NCBI GenBank assembly: GCA_016191435.1
Contig: JACPOQ010000016.1
Location: forward strand, 62,001-126,000
DNA from: Chloroflexota bacterium
Lineage (GTDB): Bacteria; Chloroflexota; Dehalococcoidia; Tepidiformales; Tepidiformaceae
DNA length: 64,000 nucleotides
Direction of reading: 5' to 3'
Below the pieces are notes generated by a model. The model was given only the letters and a program-made list of their open reading frames with translations, was not told the DNA's origin and made no database searches. Shown in pieces: positions 42,913 through 53,200 of this stretch (within the stretch, counting starts at the first letter, position 1; each line of letters begins with the position of its first letter). The position numbers and the translations under genes were made by a program.

Positions 42913-44117
42913 TGCGCCTTGACCTGCTCGAAGGCGTCCGTGTGGTCGAGGTCGGCGCCATGTGGGCCGGGCCGTACGCGGCGCGAATCCTGGGGGATCT
43001 CGGCGCGGAGGTGATAAAGGTTGAAGGGCCGCGCAAGCCCGAAGCCGTGCGTTTCGGCTTCTACGCGCAGAACGACCCCGGCGAGAAGCCCTGGGAGCGC
43101 GGCGGACACTTCCAGAAGTTCAGCCGGAACAAGCGCGACTGGGTGGTCGACCTGACGCAGCCTCGCGGGCGCGAGCTGCTCCACGCCCTCTTGCGGAAAA
43201 GCGACATCCTCATCGAGAACAACACGCCCCGCGTCCGCGAGCGCCTCGGGCTCGGCCACGAGACCCTCGCGCGCGAAGCCCCGGACCTGATCGTCGTCTC
43301 CATGCCGGGTTTCGGCGATACAGGCCCCTACCGCGACTACCTCGCGTTCGGCCTGAACATGGAGGGTTTCGCCGGCCTCACCAGCGTCACGGGCTACGCC
43401 GACGGCACCCCGCCCATCCGCTCGGCCATCCCCTACGGCGACCCGGTCGCGGCGCTCTACGGAGCGCTTTCCGCGTTGCTCGGCCTCCGCGGGCGAGCGG
43501 CCGGCGAACCGGCGCCGCGCTTCGAAGTCTCGCAGATGGAGGGCCTCGTCAGCCTCCTCCCGGACGTGCTCATCGAAGCGCAGGTGACCAACGCCGACCC
43601 GGCCCGCGTCGGCAACGCCGACCCGCTCCTCTACGCCCGCCAGGGCACGGTCCGCGCCGGCCCGAATGGTTGGCTCGCTGTTAGTCTCGCGGACGCCGAG
43701 CAAGTCGAGCGCGTGTCGGCGCTCATCGGGCGGCCCGCCACAGTTACAGACGAGCGCGCCTTCTGGGCCGCACTGGAAGAGTGGGCGACGGCCGTGGGCC
43801 GCGACGACGCCCTCCGACAACTCGCCGCCGCGGGCATCGCCGCCGCGCCGGTGCTCCCGCCCGGCGAGATGATGCACCACGAGCAGGTCGTCGCGCGCGG
43901 CGTCTACCGCGTCGTCGACCACCCCATTGCCGGCCCGATCCCGTATTCGCAGCTCCCCCTTCACTTCGCCAACGCCCCAGCCCGCCCTGATATGCACGCG
44001 CCGCTCTTCGGCCAGGACAACCGCTACGTGTACGGCGAACTCCTCGGCCTCTCAGACGCCGAAATCGCGGGACTGTATGCGTCGGGGATAACCTCGGATG
44101 CCCCGGACCTCGGGTAG
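42912..44117 (+). CDS. CaiB/BaiF family III CoA-transferase
   Basis: A 401-residue family III CoA-transferase moving CoA between carboxylic acids. LEGVRVVEVGAMWAGPYAAR and LGAEVIKVEGP are classic; the catalytic Asp is in IPYGDPVAALYGAL; RNKRDWVVDLTQPRGRELL is the usual second block. Full family length. Confidence 0.93.
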   Translation: MRLDLLEGVRVVEVGAMWAGPYAARILGDLGAEVIKVEGPRKPEAVRFGFYAQNDPGEKPWERGGHFQKFSRNKRDWVVDLTQPRGRELLHALLRKSDILIENNTPRVRERLGLGHETLAREAPDLIVVSMPGFGDTGPYRDYLAFGLNMEGFAGLTSVTGYADGTPPIRSAIPYGDPVAALYGALSALLGLRGRAAGEPAPRFEVSQMEGLVSLLPDVLIEAQVTNADPARVGNADPLLYARQGTVRAGPNGWLAVSLADAEQVERVSALIGRPATVTDERAFWAALEEWATAVGRDDALRQLAAAGIAAAPVLPPGEMMHHEQVVARGVYRVVDHPIAGPIPYSQLPLHFANAPARPDMHAPLFGQDNRYVYGELLGLSDAEIAGLYASGITSDAPDLG

Positions 44118-44128
44118 GCCCAGCGGGT

Positions 44129-44157
44129 TTGACCGCGGCCGCGCCTCTCCCTAGAGT
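44129..44157 (+). promoter_or_regulatory. Sigma-A-type promoter before the alcohol dehydrogenase pair
   Basis: TTGACC (44129-44134) and TAGAGT (44152-44157) are exactly 17 bp apart. Downstream, CCTCCCGGGAGG is a self-complementary stretch that contains the ribosome-binding site of the next gene. Confidence 0.6.
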
Positions 44158-44187
44158 CACGACACCTCACACCTCCCGGGAGGCTCC

Positions 44188-45219
44188 ATGAAAGCAGCCG
44201 TGCTGCGCGCCGGCGGACGCTTCGCCGTCGAGGACGTGCCCGACCCCGTCCCCACCGGCCGCCAGGCCGTGCTCCGCGTCACTTACTGCGGCATTTGCGG
44301 CTCCGACCTCCACGCGCTGCGCGCCGGCACGCTGCCCGAGGGCGCGATCCTCGGCCACGAAGTCGTCGGCGAAATCAGCGCGCTCGGGCCGGAGGCGCGC
44401 GGTTTCGAAGTCGGCGACCGCGTGACCACGCTCTCCGCCGTCCCCTGCGACGAGTGCGAACAATGCCGGGCCGGCCTTTACCGCTCCTGCGAAAAAGGCT
44501 GGCAGGTCTTCGGGTATACCGGCCTCGCGGGCGGCTATGCCGAGTTGCTGCTCACGCACACCGCCGTCCTCGAAAAGGCCCCCGAATCCCTGACCGACAT
44601 CGGCGCGGCGCTGAACGAGCCCTCGATGGTCGGCCTCTACGCGGCCCGGGCCAGCCGCGTCCGCGTCGGCGACAACGTCGCGATCATCGGCGCCGGCCCC
44701 ATCGGGCTGCTCGTGCTGCAGGCCGTGCTGCTCATGAACCCCGCGAACTGCTGGGTCATCGAGACGTCCGCGGGGCGGCTGGCAAAGGCCCGCGAGCTCG
44801 GCGCCACTGCCGCCTTCGACCCCACGACCACCGACATGGCCGCGTTCTTCCTCAACAACTGCGCGACCGGCGGCCCGGATGTCGTGTTCGAATGCGCCGG
44901 CGCGAAAGGCACACTCCAGCGCGCGATCGAGTGGGTGCGCCCCGGCGGCCAGGTCATGGTCCCGGGCGTGAACATGGAGCTGGACGAGATTTCGCCCCTG
45001 ACCATGGTTGGCAAGGAGTGCGAGATCAAGGCGTCCCTCGGCGGCATGGACCTCTTCCGCATCGCCCTCGACCTCATCGCCGAAGGCAAAATCCGGCCCG
45101 AGGCGATGGTCACCCGCGTCATCGGCCTCGACGAAGTCGATGAGGTTTGCCAGACGCTCGGCACGCGCGGCGATGACAATGTGAAGGTGCTCGTTGCGCC
45201 CGGCAAGGAGATGCGATGA
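44188..45219 (+). CDS. Zinc-dependent alcohol dehydrogenase (MDR)
   Basis: A 343-residue medium-chain dehydrogenase/reductase. Catalytic zinc: CGICGSDLHAL and GHEVVGE; structural zinc: CDECEQCRAGLYRSC. NAD(P) fold: VAIIGAGPIGLLVLQ. Likely oxidises a secondary or branched alcohol in the catabolic island. It is coupled to the next gene (ATGA). Confidence 0.92.
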   Translation: MKAAVLRAGGRFAVEDVPDPVPTGRQAVLRVTYCGICGSDLHALRAGTLPEGAILGHEVVGEISALGPEARGFEVGDRVTTLSAVPCDECEQCRAGLYRSCEKGWQVFGYTGLAGGYAELLLTHTAVLEKAPESLTDIGAALNEPSMVGLYAARASRVRVGDNVAIIGAGPIGLLVLQAVLLMNPANCWVIETSAGRLAKARELGATAAFDPTTTDMAAFFLNNCATGGPDVVFECAGAKGTLQRAIEWVRPGGQVMVPGVNMELDEISPLTMVGKECEIKASLGGMDLFRIALDLIAEGKIRPEAMVTRVIGLDEVDEVCQTLGTRGDDNVKVLVAPGKEMR

Positions 45220-46280
45220 AAGCCCCGGTGCTCTACGGCCGCCGCGCCATGCGGTACGAAGACGTGCCCGACCCCACGCCTGCCGCGAACGAGGTCGTGG
45301 TCGAAGTGGGGCTCTGCGGCGTCTGCGGTTCCGACCTCCACCTGTACGACAGCGAAATGGCCCCCGAAGGCATCGTCCTCGGGCACGAATTCGGCGGCAC
45401 GATCGTCGCGCTCGGCAAGGATGTGCGGGGCTGGGAAGCCGGCGACCGCGTGGTCGGCGCGCCCCAGAAGCCCTGCATGAATTGCGCTTTCTGCACGAAG
45501 GGCGAGCCCGAGCTCTGCTACCAGCACTACCGCCTCGACATGCAGCGGGCCGGGACGGCGCCCCTCGGCGGTGCGTCCTTGGGGGCGGGCGGCTACGCGC
45601 CGTTCGCGAAGATCGCCGCCGGCCGCCTGATGCGCGTCCCGGACGCGCTCGATGACCGCCAGGCGGCGTCCGTCGAGCCGGCCGCCGTCGGTTTCCACGC
45701 CGTCCGGCTCTCGGGCATGCGCCTCGGAGACACCGTCGCGGTGCTCGGCGCGGGACCGATCGGGCTCTACACGTTGCAGGCGGCGCGGGCCGCCGGCGCC
45801 CGCAAGGTGGTGGTCGCCGAACCGGCGCCTGGCCGCGCCTCCCTCGCCACTCGCCTCGGCGCTGACGGCGTGCTCAACCCGCGCGAAATCGATGATGTGC
45901 CCGCCGCCATCGCCGATGCCCTCGGCGGCGCCCCGGATGCCGTCTTCGATGCCGCCGGGGTCCCCCCGACCCTGCAGCAGGCCGTCGATATCGTCCGGCC
46001 GGGCGGCTCCGTGATGATGGTCGGCGTTTCGTTCGACGCCGCGCCTGTGCGTCCGTCGGTCTGGGTCACGAAGCGCGTCACCGTCCGTGCCGCCTTCGCC
46101 TACAGCCGCGCCGACTACGAGGCGACCATCGCCCTGCTCGAACGCGGCACGCTCGATTCCCGCGCCATGGTCACCTCCGTCGTGCCGGCGTCGGAGACGC
46201 ACGCCGCCTTCGAGCGCCTGCTGCACCCGAACGACGACGTGAAGGTGCTCATCGACCCCCGGCAGCCGGCAACGCCGTAG
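45216..46280 (+). CDS. Zinc-dependent alcohol dehydrogenase (MDR), second copy
   Basis: A 354-residue paralogue of the preceding gene: CGVCGSDLHLYDSEM, GHEFGGTI, structural zinc CMNCAFCTKGEPELC, NAD fold VAVLGAGPIGLYTLQ. Its ATG overlaps the previous TGA by four bases. Two adjacent diverged copies suggest a heteromer or two related substrates. Confidence 0.92.
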   Translation: MKAPVLYGRRAMRYEDVPDPTPAANEVVVEVGLCGVCGSDLHLYDSEMAPEGIVLGHEFGGTIVALGKDVRGWEAGDRVVGAPQKPCMNCAFCTKGEPELCYQHYRLDMQRAGTAPLGGASLGAGGYAPFAKIAAGRLMRVPDALDDRQAASVEPAAVGFHAVRLSGMRLGDTVAVLGAGPIGLYTLQAARAAGARKVVVAEPAPGRASLATRLGADGVLNPREIDDVPAAIADALGGAPDAVFDAAGVPPTLQQAVDIVRPGGSVMMVGVSFDAAPVRPSVWVTKRVTVRAAFAYSRADYEATIALLERGTLDSRAMVTSVVPASETHAAFERLLHPNDDVKVLIDPRQPATP

Positions 46281-46305
46281 GCGGCCGGCGAGCGGGCGAC
46301 CCGGC

Positions 46306-47583
46306 TCAGCCTTCGTGCAGGAAGCCGTACCGCGCGAGCGCCTTCTCGCGCAGGTGCGGCCGGTAGCCCGAAGGGAAGATCTCGTCGCCGCCCCGGTATT
46401 CGCGCAGCACCTGCCGCGCGACCGTGATCTTGTGGACCTCGGTCGGCCCATCCGCGAGCCCCACGTGGTACGAGTTGATGATCAGGTCCGTGAACGGCAT
46501 GTCTGTCGAGATGCCGAGTGCCCCGTGCACCTGAAGCGCTGCCGAGGCCACATCGTGGAGCACCTTCGGCATCGTCGCCTTCACCGCCGAGATGTTCTTC
46601 CGCACTTTCAGATAGTCGTTGTGGTGGTCGATGAGCCAGGCGGTTTCGAGCACGAGCAGGCGAAACTGCCGCAGCTGGATCCACGTGTCCGAGATCATCT
46701 GCTGCACCAGCTGCTTGTCGGCCAGGCCGCTGCCCTTCGTGGTCCGCGAAAGCGCCCGCTCGCACATCAGGTCGAAGCATTTCTGCGCCTGCGCCACCGT
46801 GCGCATGGCGTGGTGCATCCGCCCGCCGCCGAGCCGCGTCTGCGCGACCACGAACGCCTGGCCCTGCTCCCCGAGCATGTTCTGCCGCGGCACCCGCACG
46901 TCGTTGTAGCGCATGTAGGCGTGGCTCGGGTCGCTTTCGCCGTGGAAGCCGAGGTTGTGGACGATCTCGATGCCCGCGGTCTCCGCTGGCACGATGAACA
47001 TCGACATGCGCCTGTGCGGCGGCGCCTCCTTATCGGTGACGGCCATGGTGATGAAGAACGACGCGAACTTCGCGTTCGATGAGAACCACTTCTCCCCGTT
47101 GATGACCCACTCGTCGCCGTCGGCGACGGCGGTCGTGCGGAACTGCGTCGGGTCCGCCCCGCCCTGCGGTTCGGTCATCGAAAAGCAGGAGACGATGCGG
47201 TTATCGAGCAGCGGTTGGAGGTAGCGTTCCTTTTGCTCCGGGGTGCCGTAGTGGGCGAGGATCTCGGAGTTGCCCGTGTCCGGCGCCTGCGCCCCGAACA
47301 CCAGTGGTCCGAAACGCGTCCGCCCGAACTGCTCGTTCATCAGCGCGAGCTTCACCTGGCCGTAGCCCTTGCCCCCGAGCTCGGGGCCAAGGTGGCACGC
47401 CCAGAGGCCGCGCGCCTTCACCTGCGCCTGCAACGGCCGCACCAGCTCGTCGAAATGTGGTTGCTTGAGGTCGACGGGGCTGCCGAGCACGTACTCCAGC
47501 GGCTCCACTTCCTCGCGCACGAATTCGTCGATCCAGTCGATCTCCTTCTGGAACTCGGGGTCGGTCATGAATTCCCAGGACAT
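46306..47583 (-). CDS. Acyl-CoA dehydrogenase, ACAD11-like
   Basis: A 425-residue flavin dehydrogenase. Family blocks: SCFSMTEPQGGADPTQFRTT, WVINGEKWFSSNAKFASFFI, and the C-terminal VHGALGISTDMPFTDL followed by GLADGPTEVHKITVARQVLR, which resemble the ACAD10/11 branch. Start ATG 47583 with GAGGAG; a much longer frame continues upstream but is antisense to the fused CoA-transferase. Confidence 0.93.
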   Translation of the reverse strand: MSWEFMTDPEFQKEIDWIDEFVREEVEPLEYVLGSPVDLKQPHFDELVRPLQAQVKARGLWACHLGPELGGKGYGQVKLALMNEQFGRTRFGPLVFGAQAPDTGNSEILAHYGTPEQKERYLQPLLDNRIVSCFSMTEPQGGADPTQFRTTAVADGDEWVINGEKWFSSNAKFASFFITMAVTDKEAPPHRRMSMFIVPAETAGIEIVHNLGFHGESDPSHAYMRYNDVRVPRQNMLGEQGQAFVVAQTRLGGGRMHHAMRTVAQAQKCFDLMCERALSRTTKGSGLADKQLVQQMISDTWIQLRQFRLLVLETAWLIDHHNDYLKVRKNISAVKATMPKVLHDVASAALQVHGALGISTDMPFTDLIINSYHVGLADGPTEVHKITVARQVLREYRGGDEIFPSGYRPHLREKALARYGFLHEG

Positions 47584-47760
47584 TGGCGGCTCCTCTTCGT
47601 TTCGAAGGCTCCGGCGCGCCGGTACGCGCGGGCAGATACAAGGTCTGTACAGTACCGCGCGGCTGGAAACCGCGCGCGGTGCCTGGCGTCCGCCGCGCCT
47701 CGATCTGCGCCGCCCGGTAGTATTACGGTCGGCAGCGGCGACCGCGGTCAGGGGGACGGC

Positions 47761-50052
47761 ATGGGACCACTTGATGGCATTCGGGTTCTCGATTGCAGCA
47801 CCGGAATCGCCGGGCCGATGGCGGTCATGTACCTGGCGGACTACGGCGCCGACGTCCTCAAGGTCGAGCCGCCCACCGGCGACCGGGCCCGCACCGACCC
47901 CGGCTTCGCAGTCTGGAACCGCAACAAGCGTGGCGCCGTGCTGGACCTCGCCCGCTACGACGACCGCGCCGTCCTCCGCGAGCGCCTTCGCGGCGCCCAC
48001 CTCTGTGTCTTCTCGCAGCCACTGGGCGAGCTCGAAGCGCTCGGCTTCGACCCCGTGTCGGTCGCCGCGATGAATCCCGGCTGCGTCTACCTGCACATGC
48101 CCTCGTTCACGGCGAACGGCCCGGGCAGCGCCATGCCGGAGTCGTTCGAGCGGCTGTGCGCTGAGGCGGGCGTATCGGCCGGCCAATATTCGTTCGATGG
48201 CGGCCCCATCGACCCCGTCATCCCGCACGTGCTCTACGGCCAGGCAATGTGGGGGGCGGCGGCCGCCACCGCTGCGCTCCTGGAGCGCGAGGCCTCGGGG
48301 TTCGGCCAGGTCGTCACCGTGGGTGGCATCCACGGCTGGCTTGTGACCATGACGGGCGCCGCCACTCGCCGCCCGGGTACGCCGCACGCACGTGCGAAGG
48401 GTGGGCCGGGTGGGCCGATCCCGTTCTACCGGCTCTACGAATGCGCCGGTGGTGAGTGGCTTTTCCTCGCCGCGCTGACCCCCGCATTCCACACCATCGC
48501 CTTCACCGTGCTCGGTGTCCTCGAAGAGCTGCTCGCAGACCCGCGGCTCGATGGCAGCCTGCTCGCCAGCGCGCTCCCCGATAATTCCGCCTGGGTCATC
48601 GAACGCGTCGCCCGCGAATTCAAGACGCGCCCCCGGGCGGAATGGCTGGAGCTCATCAGCGCCGCCGGCTGCCCCTGCGGGCCCGTGAACGATCGCGACG
48701 CGTGGTTCGACCACCCCCAGGTGGCCGCGATGGGCATGCGCCATTCGCTCGTCGACCCCGAGCGCGGCGAAGTTGCGATGCCCGGCTTGCCGATCACGCT
48801 CAGCGCGACACCCGGCTCTATCCGCACCCCGGCCCCACCTCGTGGCGGTGCGCCGGCTGGTCCCGCGTGGCCGGAGCTGGCTCACACCGGCGGCGCCGCG
48901 CCCGCGGCCGCTGGCCCGCTCGCCGGCATCCGCGTCCTGGACCTCGGCTCCATCATCGCGGGGACGTATGCCGGCTCGCTGCTCGCCGCCCTCGGCGCCG
49001 ATGTCATCAAGGTCGAGTCGCCCGGCGGCGACAGTCTCCGTACCTTCGGCCCGACCTTCGCCGGCTACAACCTTGGCAAGCGCAGCCTCGTCCTCGACCT
49101 GAAGCAGCCGGATGGCAAGCACGCGTTCCTCGAGCTCGTCCGGCGTGCCGATGTCGTGGTCGACAACTACCGCCCGGGCGTGACCAAGCGCCTCGGCATC
49201 GATTTCGACTCACTGGTTGACATAAACCCGCGCATCGTCACCGTCTCCGTGACTGGCTACGGCGATACCGGGCCGCTCGGCGAGGACCCGGGCTTCGACC
49301 CCTTGCTGCAGGCGGCGAGCGGCATGATGCGCGCGCAGGGCGGCGATAGCGACCCGGTGTTCTTTACGCTTCCCGTAAACGACGTGGCCTCGGCGGCGAC
49401 GGCCGCGTTGGGCGCCACGCTCGCGCTCCTCCATCGCGCCCGCTCCGGCGAGGGGCAACGCGTCACCACATCGCTGGCGGCGCAGTCGATCATGATGCAA
49501 TGCCGCGAAATGGTCCGCTTTGCCGGGCGTGAGGCGCCCCGCATCGGCGCCCGCGATTACCTCGGTCCGGCGCCGCTGGACCGCCTCTACGCGGTGGCCG
49601 ACGGCTGGGTCCGCCTCCAGGCGGACGAATCCCACCGCCCGGCGCTCATCGCCTTGGGGCTGCTGGACGCGGCCGCGCTTCCCGGCGACGCAACTGCCGC
49701 CAGCCTCGAAGCGCACCTCGCGCCCTGGCCTCGCGATGAGGCCGTGGAGCGCCTGCTCCTTGCCGGTGTCCCCGCCTCACCCGTGCGCACCCTGGCGGAG
49801 GTAGCCGAGCACCCGCAATTCACCTCCGAAGGCGTCCTTCAGCACATGACCCTCGCCGACGGTTCGGCCGTGATCGCAGGCGGCGCCTATGCGCGCTTCA
49901 GCCGCACCCAGGCCCCGCCGGCCGCATTCATCCCCGGCCTCGGCGAGCATTCGCAGGCGGTGCTCCAGGACTTCGGCTTCAGCGAAGAGGAGATCACCGC
50001 CCTGCTCGCCTCCGGCGCCACCGCCATCGGCGCGCCCTTCACCATGCCGTAG
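47761..50052 (+). CDS. Tandem fusion of two CaiB/BaiF CoA-transferase domains
   Basis: A 763-residue protein made of two family III CoA-transferase domains. Domain 1 (about 1-375) opens LDGIRVLDCSTGIAGPMAVM; a Pro/Ala linker leads to domain 2 (about 395-763) opening LAGIRVLDLGSIIAGTYAGS with LGADVIKVESP. Domain 2 keeps an Asp at the usual position (PVNDVASAAT). Domain 1 shows LYGQAMWGAAAAT there, so its Asp may be lost. Start ATG 47761 after GGGGGA. Confidence 0.9.
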   Translation: MGPLDGIRVLDCSTGIAGPMAVMYLADYGADVLKVEPPTGDRARTDPGFAVWNRNKRGAVLDLARYDDRAVLRERLRGAHLCVFSQPLGELEALGFDPVSVAAMNPGCVYLHMPSFTANGPGSAMPESFERLCAEAGVSAGQYSFDGGPIDPVIPHVLYGQAMWGAAAATAALLEREASGFGQVVTVGGIHGWLVTMTGAATRRPGTPHARAKGGPGGPIPFYRLYECAGGEWLFLAALTPAFHTIAFTVLGVLEELLADPRLDGSLLASALPDNSAWVIERVAREFKTRPRAEWLELISAAGCPCGPVNDRDAWFDHPQVAAMGMRHSLVDPERGEVAMPGLPITLSATPGSIRTPAPPRGGAPAGPAWPELAHTGGAAPAAAGPLAGIRVLDLGSIIAGTYAGSLLAALGADVIKVESPGGDSLRTFGPTFAGYNLGKRSLVLDLKQPDGKHAFLELVRRADVVVDNYRPGVTKRLGIDFDSLVDINPRIVTVSVTGYGDTGPLGEDPGFDPLLQAASGMMRAQGGDSDPVFFTLPVNDVASAATAALGATLALLHRARSGEGQRVTTSLAAQSIMMQCREMVRFAGREAPRIGARDYLGPAPLDRLYAVADGWVRLQADESHRPALIALGLLDAAALPGDATAASLEAHLAPWPRDEAVERLLLAGVPASPVRTLAEVAEHPQFTSEGVLQHMTLADGSAVIAGGAYARFSRTQAPPAAFIPGLGEHSQAVLQDFGFSEEEITALLASGATAIGAPFTMP

Positions 50053-50274
50053 GCCGCCCGGCGGCAGGCATCCTGAGTGGTGACATCTCTCGTGCCCCAC
50101 GGTAGGCGCCTGGCAGCGCTGCCGGCTCTCCGGCCAATGCCCAATGGCCAATGGCCAACAGCCACTCGCCCGAAAGCCAATCGCCGACCGCGCCTGTAGG
50201 ATAACTATCGGCCGCCGCTCAGCGCCGCGAGTCCGGCCCGTGGCCCGCCATTTCCCGCAAGGATCCGTACCTCT
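50053..50274. repeat. Low-complexity intergenic words CAATGGCCAACAGCC
   Basis: Tandem-like CCAATGG words at about 50131-50165 (including ATGGCCAACAGCCA) precede the carboxylase gene. The 13-base TGGCCAACAGCCA core occurs inverted at about 5077-5090. No gene. Confidence 0.4.
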
Positions 50275-53200
50275 ATGACGTTCACCGGCCTCCTGATTGC
50301 GAATCGCGGCGAGATCGCCATCCGCATCAGCCGCGGCGCCGCCGAGCTTGGGCTGCGCACGGTCGCGATCTATTCGGAAGACGATTCCGAATCTCTGCAC
50401 GTGCGCAAGGCCGACGAGGCGCGGCCGCTCCGTGGCTCCGGCGTCGCCGCCTACCTGGACGCCGAACAGATCATCGCTGTCGCGAAGGAAGCTGGCTGCC
50501 AGGCCATCCACCCGGGCTACGGCTTCCTCGCCGAAAACGCCGGATTCGCACGGCGCTGCGCCGAAGAGGGTATCACGTTCGTCGGCCCGCGCGCGGAAAC
50601 CCTGAGTCTCTTCGGCGACAAGGTGAAAGCGCGGGCGCTGGCCGAACGCTCCGGCGTCCCGGTGCTGCCGGGCACGCCCGCACCCGTGACCCCGCAACAG
50701 GCGCGCGATTTCCTCGCCTCGCTCGGTCCCGGCAAGGCGATCATGATAAAGGCCGTCGCGGGCGGCGGCGGCCGCGGCTCGCGCGCCGTCGACCGCGTCG
50801 AGGATGTCCAATCCGCGTACAAACGTTGCCAGTCCGAGGCGGCTGCCGCCTTCGGCAACGCCGACCTTTACGTCGAACAGCTCATCCCGCGGGCGCGACA
50901 CATCGAAGTCCAGGTCATCGGCGATGGTTCCGGCGCCGTCACTCACCTCTGGGAACGTGAGTGCAGCATCCAGCGGCGCTACCAGAAGCTCATCGAGATC
51001 GCCCCAAGCCCCGGCTTGCCGGGCGGGCTCCGCCAGCGCCTCACGGCCGCCGCCGTGCGCATGGCCGAGGATGTCCATTACGACAACCTCGGCACCTTCG
51101 AGTTCCTCGTGGACGCCGGCGCCATCTCCGATGACTCAGAGTTCGCGTTCATCGAAACCAACCCCCGGCTGCAGGTGGAGCACACCGTCACCGAAGAAGT
51201 GCTCGGGCTGGACCTCGTGCGCATCCAGCTGCAGCTCGCCGCCGGCAAATCGCTCGCGGAGCTCGGGCTGCTCCAGGGCGCCGTCCCGCCGCCGCGAGGC
51301 TTCGCCATGCAGGCGCGCATCAACATGGAGACGATGGAGGCCGACGGCTCAACCCGCCCGTCGGGCGGGCTGCTGACCGCGTTCGAAGTGCCCTCCGGAC
51401 CCGGCCTCCGCACCGATACGTTCGGCTATCCCGGCTACCGCACGAGCCCGCGCTTCGATTCGCTCCTGGCGAAAGTGATTGTGCACACCCCTTCCGATAG
51501 CTTCGCCGACATCGCCGCGAAGACCTACCGCGCGCTCTGCGAAGTCAACATCGAGGGTGTCCGCACCAATGTCGGCTTCCTCCAGAACCTGCTTTGCCAC
51601 CCGGAGTTCGTTGACGGCCAGGCGTACACCCGCTTCGTCGATGACCACATCGGCGAGCTGATTGCCGGCGCCGAAGGCACGCATAAGCGCCTCTTCGCCG
51701 AGGCCCGCGTAGCGCCGCCGGCTGCCGCAGCCATCGTCGCCCCGTCGGGCTTCGCCGGCGCCCGCATCGCCTCCCGCGACCCGCTCGCCGTGCTCGATTA
51801 CGGCAAGGGCGCCGGCCCGGAGGTGGTTGCCCCGCCCACCCCGGCCCCCGCGCCCGCCGCAGCTCCAACCGCCACCACCGGCCCTGCCGGCACGGTGCCA
51901 GTGCCCGCACCGATCCAGGGCACCATCGTCCAGGTCTCCGTGAAGCCCGGCGACGCCGTCCGCACCGGCGAGCAGTTGCTCGTCATGGAAGCGATGAAAA
52001 TGGAGCACGTCATCGCCGCTACCCTCAGCGGCATCGTCCGCCAGGTCACCGTCGCGCAGGGCGAAACCATCTTCGAAGGCCACCCGCTCGTCTTCATCGA
52101 GGAGTCCGAAGTCGATGCCTCCGATGCCGGCACCGAAGTCGCCATCGACCCCGACTACATCCGCCCCGACCTCAAGCTCATCCACGACCGCCACGCCATC
52201 ACGCTGGACGCGGCCCGTCCGGATGCCGTCGCGCGCCGCCGCAAGACCAACCAGCGGACCGCGCGCGAGAATATCGATGATCTCTGCGACCCGGGCAGCT
52301 TCGTCGAGCACGGATCGCTCGTGCTGACGCCTGGCACCGGCCTGCCCATCGAGCAGGTGATCCGCAAGTTCTCCACCGATGGCATGGTCACCGGCGTTGG
52401 CAGCGTCAACGGCAAATACTTCCCCGACCCCGCCAACCGCTGCGTCGTGCTCTCCTACGACTACACAGTCCTCGCCGGCACGCAGGGCGCGCTCAACCAC
52501 CCCAAGACCGACCGCATGCTCGAACTCGCGGAAAAGTGGCGGCTGCCTGTCCTCTTCTTCACCGAAGGCGGCGGCGGCCGCGCGGGCACCGGCGGCAAAC
52601 GCGCCGGTGGCCAGGCCGCGGGCGAAGGCGGCGACGGCTTTGGGGGCCGCCCCCTCGATACGCCCACCTTCGCGACCATGGCCCGGCTCAGCGGCCTCGT
52701 CCCGATCGTCGGCATCAACTCCGGTCGCTGTTTCGCCGGCAACGCCGCGCTCCTCGGCTGCTGCGACGTCATCATCGCGACCGCGAATTCGAACATCGGC
52801 ATGGGCGGCCCGGCGATGATCGAAGGCGGCGGGCTCGGCATCTTCACGCCCGAAGAGGTCGGGCCGATGAGCATCCAGGTGCCCAACGGCACCGTGGACA
52901 TCGCCGTCGAGGACGAGGCCGAGGCCGTCGCCGTGGCGAAGCAGTACCTCTCCTACTTCCAGGGACCCATCGCCGAGTGGGAGGCGCCGGATCAGCGGCT
53001 GCTGCGTTCCGTGGTCCCCGAGAACCGCCTGCGCGTCTACGACATGCGCCGGGTCATCGAGACGCTCGCCGACACCGGCTCGGTGCTCGAGCTGCGGCGC
53101 CAGTTCGGGCCCGGCATGATTACGTCATTCATCCGCGTCGAAGGCCGGCCCATGGGGGTCATCGCGAACAACCCGGCGCACCTCGCCGGCGCCGTCGACA

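Noticed and set aside
47584..49122. Upstream extension of the acyl-CoA dehydrogenase frame
   Set aside because: It is antisense to the fused CoA-transferase; the true start at 47583 has a strong ribosome-binding site.
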